Origin: an uncultured Eubacteriales bacterium
Lineage (GTDB): Bacteria; Bacillota; Clostridia; Oscillospirales; Acutalibacteraceae
DNA: 19,773 bases
Assembly: GCA_934486895.1 (NCBI GenBank)
Contig: CAKSQZ010000023.1
Location: forward strand, 1 to 19,773
Reading direction: 5' to 3'
Shown one piece after another: positions 15,340 to 19,773 of the stretch; the first letter of the stretch is position 1; each line of letters starts with the position of its first letter. Position numbers and translations under genes: made by a program. The notes under the pieces were generated by a model. The model saw only the letters and a program-made list of their open reading frames with translations. It did not search any database and was not told where the DNA came from.

Positions 15340-15368
15340 TTGCAATGTCGAGTTTTTCATGTTATAAT
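15340..15368 (+). promoter_or_regulatory. Strong sigma-A promoter of the ferredoxin gene
   Basis: TTGCAA (15340-15345), 17 nt, then TATAAT (15363-15368) with an upstream TG extension (TGT-TATAAT). This is the best consensus match in the window. The leader of about 50 nt contains GGAGGTG about 8 nt before the ATG, so high expression is expected. Confidence 0.85.
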
Positions 15369-15423
15369 GTCATAAAAGATCGAATAGGTCTTTTAAATCA
15401 AAATTTAACGGAGGTGTGCAAAA

Positions 15424-15591
15424 ATGGCTTACAAAATTTCTGATGAGTGCATTTCCTGCGGCTCTTGCGCGGCAGGCTGCCCGGTAGACGCTATTTCCGA
15501 GGGTGCCGGTAAGTACGAGATCGATGCTGATAAGTGCATTTCCTGCGGTGCTTGCGCAGCAGGCTGCCCTGTTGAAGCTATCTCCGAGTAA
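15424..15591 (+). CDS. Clostridial-type 2[4Fe-4S] ferredoxin
   Basis: 55 aa, full length for this class. It is a low-potential electron carrier for reactions such as pyruvate:ferredoxin oxidoreductase and hydrogenase in the cytoplasm. Two near-identical CxxCxxCxxxCP motifs are present: Cys9, 12, 15, 19 and Cys38, 41, 44, 48. The two halves (ISCGSCAAGCPVDAI and ISCGACAAGCPVEAI) show the ancient internal duplication. It is a single-gene unit with its own strong promoter, a GGAGGTG ribosome binding site and a terminator 36 nt past the stop. Confidence 0.97.
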   Translation: MAYKISDECISCGSCAAGCPVDAISEGAGKYEIDADKCISCGACAAGCPVEAISE

Positions 15592-15626
15592 TCTTGTCCC
15601 GAAGAGGGAAAGAAATACATTGCACG

Positions 15627-15661
15627 AAAACGACGCAGATAATCTGCGTCGTTTTTTTTTT
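15627..15661 (+). terminator. Intrinsic terminator after the ferredoxin gene
   Basis: A 13-bp perfect stem (AAAACGACGCAGA at 15627-15639 with its complement at 15643-15655) with a 3-nt loop runs into ten T residues. The minus strand also has four T after the stem, so it may end the convergent ABC transporter transcript as well; no other terminator is visible between 15662 and 15730. Confidence 0.95.
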
Positions 15662-15730
15662 AATGATATTTTGATTTATGATATATTTTGCTTGACTTAA
15701 TCCTTACTGTGTCTACTATCTGAATTTTTA

Positions 15731-16504
15731 TCAGTTGCCGCATTCTATGCTGATATTATTGAAGACCGATAAAACATCCTCTATTGTGGTGTTTTGCTTT
15801 TCCTCTGCGGATCTGTCGACCACGACTTTGCCTTTATCCATCATAACAAGGCGGTTGCCGTAGTCCACAGCGTAGCGCAGGTTATGCGTTACCATGAGTG
15901 CTGTGAGCCCTTTTTTGCGCACAACTTCATCGGTTATACGCATAATGTTTTCACTTGACTTGGGATCAAGTGCGGCTGTGTGCTCGTCGAGAATGAGAAG
16001 CTCGATATCCGTCATACCGGCGATCATAAGAGCTGCCGCCTGGCGCTGACCTCCCGAAAGAGCGCCCATTTTGACATTCATACGGTCTTCAAGCCCCATT
16101 TTACATTCGGAAACAAGCTGCTTATAATAATCGATACGCTTTTTATTTATCGCCGGAGCAAGGCTGAATCTGCCGTGTTTATTATCGGCAAGCGCAAAAT
16201 TCTCCAAGATAGTCAGGTTTGAACAGGTGCCTAAATGAGGATCCTGAAAAACTCTGCCGATCGTTTTCGCACGCCGATGCTCGCTCATCTTGGTGATATC
16301 CTTGCCCTTGAAGATGATAGAGCCGCTGTCCGGCATAATAGTGCCGCAGGTGAGGTTCAAAAGCGTTGTTTTTCCAGAACCGTTTGAGCCGACTATTGAT
16401 ACAAAGTCGCCTTTTTGAACCTTGAAATCAAAGCCGTCAAACAATGTCATTTCATCGACTGTGCCTTTATTGAAGGCAACATTGATATTTCTCAGCTCAA
16501 GCAT
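15731..16504 (-). CDS. ABC transporter ATP-binding protein (TrpY/COG1101-type)
   Basis: 257 aa. It is the cytoplasmic ATPase of an importer with the permease and lipoprotein encoded upstream. Walker A GSNGSGKTT, Q-loop VFQDPHLGT, signature LSGGQRQ, Walker B LLILDEHTA and the H-loop MVTHN are all present, so it should be active. A GTG at 16513 lies in frame, but AAAGGAGG (16513-16520) overlaps it and sits 8 nt from the ATG at 16504, which I chose. It overlaps the permease gene by 8 nt. Third and last gene of the T-box-controlled operon; Trp specificity is inferred from the T-box. Confidence 0.92.
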   Translation of the reverse strand: MLELRNINVAFNKGTVDEMTLFDGFDFKVQKGDFVSIVGSNGSGKTTLLNLTCGTIMPDSGSIIFKGKDITKMSEHRRAKTIGRVFQDPHLGTCSNLTILENFALADNKHGRFSLAPAINKKRIDYYKQLVSECKMGLEDRMNVKMGALSGGQRQAAALMIAGMTDIELLILDEHTAALDPKSSENIMRITDEVVRKKGLTALMVTHNLRYAVDYGNRLVMMDKGKVVVDRSAEEKQNTTIEDVLSVFNNISIECGN

Positions 16505-17447
16505 CTGCCGCACCTCCTTTTGAGCGCTTTAACTTATTAGAAAGCAGCAATGCGAGAGTGAACAGCACCGCCATGATCATCTTGTTGTATGCGCTGGGAA
16601 CGCCGAGCCGCTGAGCAACTGTCAGAGCGGCCTGATAAAGGACTGCGCCGATTATGACCTTTGTTGTATTTTTCATAAAACGCACTTTTTTCAAGAGCGA
16701 TGTTCCTATGATAAGCGATGCGAGTCCGATGACTATTGTGCCTATTCCCATGCTCTGATTGACATTTCCGTTGATCTGTGTATAAAGTGCGCCTGAGACT
16801 GCGGCAAATGCATTGCCTATTGCAAGACCGATTATCTTGCATTTGCCGGGATCTCTTGAAAGCATTTTCACAAACTGCGGATTGTTGCCCGCGGCTCTGA
16901 GCAGCAAACCGTTTTTGGTTTTGAGGTAGAAATCGAGCAACAGCTTGCAGATAAGAGCAAACACAAAGAATATCACAAGATCACGAAGCCCGATATTCCC
17001 GACCGATGAAAGCTTTGCGGGGATAAAACTGAAGATAGGAGCGTCGTGCAATGTTTCGACAGTTCTGCCGTAGGAGATCGATGTATCGCTCTGGGCGGTG
17101 AAATCGCCGCTCATGCCGACAGATGTTGCGACAAGATTAACTGTTATCAGCAATGTCGATACCAAAATACCGCACAAAAGCGGGCGGATCTTGAGTTTTA
17201 CATTCAGAAATCCTGTCAGGCTACCGAACAGCGCACCGACAATGAACGCGAGGAGCACGCCGATAAACGGATCTATTCCCGCATGGCAGATAAGTCCGTA
17301 GACGACCGCACCGGCGAGGAATGTACCCTCGACGGTGAGATCCGGAAAATCAAGAATGTAAAACGAAACATAGTAGCCCATTGCGATTATTGAAAACACG
17401 AAACCGGTTTCCAAGAACACATCGCAGGCGCTTAAAAAATCTATCAT
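16497..17447 (-). CDS. ABC transporter permease (TrpZ/COG4120-type)
   Basis: 316 aa, highly hydrophobic, with about eight to nine predicted membrane segments. It resembles the branched-chain amino-acid-permease superfamily branch found with COG2984 binding proteins. Conserved-looking stretches include DLTVEGTFLAGAV, GILVSTLLITVNL and GNAFAAVSGALYTQINGNVNQSMG. The C-terminus is Lys/Arg-rich (LSNKLKRSKGG). AAAGGA precedes the ATG. It is 20 nt downstream of the binding-protein gene and overlaps the ATPase gene, so the three are clearly one operon. Confidence 0.9.
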   Translation of the reverse strand: MIDFLSACDVFLETGFVFSIIAMGYYVSFYILDFPDLTVEGTFLAGAVVYGLICHAGIDPFIGVLLAFIVGALFGSLTGFLNVKLKIRPLLCGILVSTLLITVNLVATSVGMSGDFTAQSDTSISYGRTVETLHDAPIFSFIPAKLSSVGNIGLRDLVIFFVFALICKLLLDFYLKTKNGLLLRAAGNNPQFVKMLSRDPGKCKIIGLAIGNAFAAVSGALYTQINGNVNQSMGIGTIVIGLASLIIGTSLLKKVRFMKNTTKVIIGAVLYQAALTVAQRLGVPSAYNKMIMAVLFTLALLLSNKLKRSKGGAADA

Positions 17448-17467
17448 CAGTTTTGTCCTTTAGCTAA

Positions 17468-18457
17468 TTATTTTGTTACTGTCTGAGCGTCTTTGAGACT
17501 TTCGGGGAGTGTGATCTTAAGGGAGTCGAGCACTGCTTTATTGATAACAGGCTTTGTGTCCGACACTTCTTTTACGCTCATTGTTTTAATGTCTGCTCCG
17601 CAGAGCACATCGGCACCCATCTTACCTGTGGCGGCACCGAGAGCAACATAGTCGATAGATTCGGAAGCAAGGCAGCCGTTTTTGACCTGCTCTTCTTCCG
17701 AGCCGTAGACCGGAATACCGTGCTTATCGGCAGCGGAGAGGACAGAGGTGAGGTTGTTTACGACATTGTTATCCGTGAAATTGTTGATGCAGTCTACCTT
17801 TGCCGCGAGAGCGTCTGCTGCGGAAGGAACATCTGTTGAGCTCTGAACAGCGGAGGCTTCGACTTTAATACCCTTTGCATCGCAGACCTTCTTGAACTTC
17901 TCAAGGTTTGCGACAGAGTTTACTTCGGAAGCTGTGTAAAGGATACCGATCGTTTTAACATCGGGCTGGAGCGCCTGGATCATATTGACCTGGGCCTCAT
18001 GATTCAATACATCGGAAGTGCCGGTGCAAAGGTCGCCGGGAGTTTCGTTCGACTGAACAAGCTTTGCAGCTACCGGATCGTTTACAGCGCAGAAGATAAC
18101 GGGGATCTCTGTTCCGCTTGTTGCGTTGTATGCCGAGATCGCGGCAGGTGTTGCGATAGCGAAGATCATATCGACATTTGACGATACCATGTTCTTCGCG
18201 AAGTTAGCACAGTCGGTATCTGCGGCCGAGGCGGAGCCTGTCTGGTAATCGAGCTCGTATTTAATACCCGCTGCGTCAAGTCCCTGCTTAATGCCGTTGT
18301 AGCAGTTATCGAGCGAGGGATGGCTCATATACTGAATAATGCCGATCTTGTATGTTTTATCCGATTTTGCGTCCGAGCTCTGCGAGTCGGTGCTGCCGCA
18401 AGCGGCGAATGAAAGTGCGAGTGCGAATGCCATAACGATTGCTAAAAACTTTTTCAT
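17468..18457 (-). CDS. ABC transporter substrate-binding lipoprotein (TrpX/COG2984-type)
   Basis: 329 aa. The N-terminus is a lipoprotein signal: MKKFLAIVMAFALALSFAAC, with the lipid-modified residue expected at Cys20, then a Ser/Asp-rich linker. The mature part shows the ABC_sub_bind family pattern: YKIGIIQYMSHPSLD near the start, PVIFCAVNDPVAAKLV and GTSDVLNHEAQVNMI, KTIGILYTASEVNS, and FTDNNVVNNLTSVL. This family is often annotated as unknown-substrate or Trp/Tyr transport. The upstream T-box with a UGG specifier points to tryptophan here. AAAGGAG lies about 10 nt before the ATG. First gene of the operon. Confidence 0.92.
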   Translation of the reverse strand: MKKFLAIVMAFALALSFAACGSTDSQSSDAKSDKTYKIGIIQYMSHPSLDNCYNGIKQGLDAAGIKYELDYQTGSASAADTDCANFAKNMVSSNVDMIFAIATPAAISAYNATSGTEIPVIFCAVNDPVAAKLVQSNETPGDLCTGTSDVLNHEAQVNMIQALQPDVKTIGILYTASEVNSVANLEKFKKVCDAKGIKVEASAVQSSTDVPSAADALAAKVDCINNFTDNNVVNNLTSVLSAADKHGIPVYGSEEEQVKNGCLASESIDYVALGAATGKMGADVLCGADIKTMSVKEVSDTKPVINKAVLDSLKITLPESLKDAQTVTK

Positions 18458-18500
18458 AATAATTTTCTCCTTTAATTTTAAAAAATATGGTTTCAGACGG

Positions 18501-18539
18501 TCAATCGCACACCCGCCATCGTTTGGTTAAAATCTTCAT
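18501..18539 (-). CDS. Possible 12-residue leader peptide with one Trp codon
   Basis: The reading frame MKILTKRWRVCD starts at an ATG with AAGGAG (18548-18553) at ideal 8-nt spacing and ends 43 nt before the binding-protein gene. It lies directly after the T-box terminator stem, so it would be translated only when the T-box reads through. One Trp and one Cys codon are present. No clear alternative hairpins follow, so attenuation by it is speculative; the Shine-Dalgarno could be a chance or relic site. Confidence 0.35.
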   Translation of the reverse strand: MKILTKRWRVCD

Positions 18540-18555
18540 AGCATACTCTCCTTAT

Positions 18556-18842
18556 AAATAAAAACTGTCCCTTGAAATAAATTCAAGGGACAGGATCAAA
18601 CATATCCTGCGGTACCACCCAAGTTGATAACACTGAAGTATCCGCTCTGCCTTATACCATTGATATAAGCTTGCCTGATAACGGCGCAAGACCCCGTTGA
18701 CTGCTACTAACGCAAAAACGCTTTCGGTCACCCTCATAAGCCCATTCACATTTCGCTTGAACATCGGCATTTCAGCGCCGCCGACTCTCTTTGGATCAAG
18801 AAAGAAACGCTACTTACTCTTAATCATAGGTTTGTTCTTTAT
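18556..18842 (-). ncRNA. T-box riboswitch, tryptophan specifier (UGG)
   Basis: The T-box sequence GGGTGGTACCGC lies at 18609-18620 and is followed by a 12-bp terminator stem (18565-18593) and a U tract. Stem I can be folded by eye: CGTTTC pairs with GAAATG, CTTGA with TCAAG, and a distal TCGGC/GCCGA hairpin caps it. The specifier loop has AGTA on the 5' side and GAA-TGG-G on the 3' side, so the specifier is UGG (18742-18744), read by tRNA-Trp. A stem III-like CTTATA/TATAAG hairpin also fits. Uncharged tRNA-Trp would stabilise the antiterminator and switch on the ABC importer operon. This supports tryptophan as the transported substrate. Confidence 0.93.
18559..18593 (-). terminator. T-box regulatory terminator
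   Basis: CTGTCCCTTGAA pairs perfectly over 12 bp with TTCAAGGGACAG across a 5-nt loop, followed on the minus strand by TTTTTATTT. It competes with the antiterminator formed with the T-box sequence at 18609-18620. Confidence 0.92.
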
Positions 18843-18848
18843 GGATTT

Positions 18849-18876
18849 ATTATAGCACAGCATTAAATTTTGTCAA
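18849..18876 (-). promoter_or_regulatory. Promoter of the T-box/ABC transporter operon
   Basis: On the minus strand, a perfect TTGACA (18871-18876) and a perfect TATAAT (18849-18854) with 16-nt spacing. Immediately upstream is a 40-bp stretch of pure A/T (18879-18918), which could act as an UP element. Predicted start is near 18842, giving a leader of about 385 nt before the first gene. Confidence 0.85.
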
Positions 18877-18901
18877 GCATAAATTTAAAATTTTTAAATT
18901 T

Positions 18902-19474
18902 TTAAAAAATTTTAAATTCCGACATGGGCAAAAAGCGGCAAAGCACCCTGCCCATTACATATCTTTCATCTACCATTCCTATATCGAGCATCCGGCTGTC
19001 GTGCGAGACTGCCCTGTTGTCTCCGAGTACGAAAATACAGCCCTCGGGAACAGTCTGCTCGCCTTCAAGCTGGCGCTTGTCGGTCGGTGTGGTCGTGTAA
19101 TCCTCGATAAGCTTTTCGCCGTTGACATAAACGCTGCCGTCGCTTATTCTGACTCTCTGCCCTGCGACCGCGATAACACGTTTGACGATAGGTTCGCTGA
19201 AATTATTTTGTTCATCGTCGGCCTCAAGGTTATCGTAGTTTCTTGAGATTATAACAATATCGCCGTTTTTCGGGGTGTAGCAGAAATCGGAGATTATGAG
19301 CCTGTCGGAATCAAACATTGTGTTTTCCATTGAAGAACCGTCGACCTTGACAATGCTGAAAAAGAATGTGAACATTGTTATGACAACGAAAATCGAAATC
19401 ACTATTGAATCGAGCCATTCGAGTATGTAGCCGGCAGCGGTGTTTTTGCTGCTGTCGGTTCGTGCATGAAGCAT
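18902..19474 (-). CDS. lepB: Signal peptidase I
   Basis: 190 aa. It is a membrane serine protease of the S26 family that cleaves secretory signal peptides. One N-terminal membrane segment (about 22-42) is followed by the catalytic Ser48 in VDGSSMENTM and Lys98 in PIVKRVIAVAGQ. The GCIFVLGDNRAVSHDSR box is near the C-terminus. The start is uncertain: AAAGG (19488-19492) is 13 nt from the ATG at 19474 and 10 nt from a TTG at 19477; a TTG at 19486 lies too close to it. No GC-rich terminator follows; its stop lies at the edge of the A/T stretch before the next operon's promoter. Confidence 0.92.
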   Translation of the reverse strand: MLHARTDSSKNTAAGYILEWLDSIVISIFVVITMFTFFFSIVKVDGSSMENTMFDSDRLIISDFCYTPKNGDIVIISRNYDNLEADDEQNNFSEPIVKRVIAVAGQRVRISDGSVYVNGEKLIEDYTTTPTDKRQLEGEQTVPEGCIFVLGDNRAVSHDSRMLDIGMVDERYVMGRVLCRFLPMSEFKIF

Positions 19475-19486
19475 CAAACTAACCAA

Positions 19487-19598
19487 GCCTTTCTTTTTAA
19501 TAGCCGATTTTAGTCGGAGTAAAGGAGTGAAAGCTCTTTAGACTTTCGGCAATGAAAGTCCGTATGGAACCCGCTTGTAAAGGCGGGGAACATCTGCA
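19487..19598 (-). ncRNA. Structured 5' leader of lepB, class not recognised
   Basis: Between the predicted start site and the lepB ribosome binding site the minus strand can form CCCGC/GCGGG (19570-19587), GACTTTC/GAAAGTC (19541-19560, 7 bp) and CCGA/TCGG (19504-19517). The segment GCCGA at 19503-19507 can instead pair with TCGGC at 19546-19550, which would break the second and third hairpins. That is the layout of a switch or a ribosomal-protein-type leader, but I do not recognise the family. The plus strand folds similarly but has no evident promoter. Confidence 0.5.
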
Positions 19599-19604
19599 CT
19601 AAGG

Positions 19605-19633
19605 ATTATAACACATTTACTATGAAATATAAA
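19605..19633 (-). promoter_or_regulatory. Promoter of lepB
   Basis: On the minus strand, TTTATA (19628-19633), 17 nt, then TATAAT (19605-19610) with a TG extension (TGT-TATAAT). It lies between the ligA stop codon and the structured leader, so lepB has its own transcript of about 125 nt before the ATG. Confidence 0.7.
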
Positions 19634-19648
19634 GAGTGCGGATCGATT

Positions 19649-19773
19649 TTATTCATCACTGTGCAAAAGTTTTTCAAATTCCTGCTCGGAAAGAATTTTA
19701 ACACCGAGCGACTGTGCCTTTTTGAGCTTACTGCCCGCCGCTTCGCCTGCAACGAGATAGTCGGTCTTTGAGG
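19649..19773 (-). CDS. ligA: NAD-dependent DNA ligase LigA, C-terminal fragment (BRCT domain)
   Basis: Only the last 40 residues are in the window; the gene runs off the right edge. The sequence SKTDYLVAGEAAGSKLKKA followed by LGVKILSEQEFEKLL is the typical end of the LigA BRCT domain, which helps DNA binding by the replicative ligase. Assignment rests on this short stretch alone; another BRCT protein is possible but much less likely. It ends 175 nt upstream of lepB, with the lepB promoter in between. Confidence 0.85.
   Translation of the reverse strand, partial: SKTDYLVAGEAAGSKLKKAQSLGVKILSEQEFEKLLHSDE

Noticed and set aside
15692..15719. TTGACT-16 nt-TACTAT on the plus strand, pointing into the 3' end of the ABC ATPase gene
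   Set aside because: A fair promoter match, but no plus-strand gene follows and the region is AT-rich, where such matches arise by chance; an antisense transcript would need RNA data.
18552..18770. 72-codon minus-strand frame within the T-box region
   Set aside because: It runs through the specifier loop, T-box sequence and terminator; the region is explained as a riboswitch.
19541..19588. GAAAGTCCG on the plus strand, reminiscent of RNase P RNA
   Set aside because: Only this short string fits; the rest of the RNase P core is absent and the string is explained by the GACTTTC/GAAAGTC hairpin.

Overview
The window looks like chromosome of a Gram-positive anaerobe of the Oscillospiraceae, probably Ruminococcus-like. 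Evidence is the strong AGGAGG ribosome binding sites, sigma-A promoters, a T-box riboswitch, a short clostridial 2[4Fe-4S] ferredoxin, c-di-AMP (DarA) and RicT proteins, and secreted GH5 cellulase-type enzymes with Thr/Pro linkers. No species can be named from sequence alone. No IS element, phage gene, CRISPR array, tRNA or rRNA was seen.

Layout. (1) 1-3672, minus strand: two tandem paralogous secreted GH5 glycoside hydrolases. One has a linker, an unassigned beta-rich module and a second linker, and runs off the left edge. The other ends in a very basic Lys/Thr-rich tail. Their promoters, 5' leaders and an upstream inverted repeat are conserved between copies. (2) 3885-15308, plus strand: a long housekeeping cluster behind two tandem promoters and a leader hairpin. 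The order is rimP-nusA-rnpM-ylxQ-infB-rbfA-nrnA-truB-ribF, then an Orn/Lys/Arg decarboxylase-family gene, darA, holB and ricT. Overlapping or closely spaced starts suggest co-transcription. This joins the nusA-infB translation/transcription operon to a block that resembles the speA-darA-holB-ricT region of Bacillus. (3) 15340-15661: a monocistronic 55-residue ferredoxin gene with a near-consensus promoter and a strong terminator. (4) 15731-18876, minus strand: an ABC importer (ATPase, permease, lipoprotein) behind a T-box whose specifier reads UGG, so probably a tryptophan uptake system (TrpXYZ type). A possible 12-codon peptide containing one Trp lies between the T-box terminator and the first gene. 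(5) 18902-19773, minus strand: signal peptidase I with a roughly 110-nt structured leader of unknown class, and the 3' end of ligA.

How the parts relate: the central cluster supplies ribosome maturation (RimP, RbfA), initiation (IF-2), transcription elongation (NusA), RNA modification and decay (TruB, NrnA, RnpM), FMN/FAD synthesis and a clamp-loader subunit. The GH5 pair serves extracellular beta-glucan degradation and depends on secretion, for which lepB supplies the signal peptidase. The most interesting unexplained items are the basic tail of the second GH5, the shared inverted repeat upstream of both GH5 genes, the short Trp-containing ORF after the T-box, and the lepB leader RNA.
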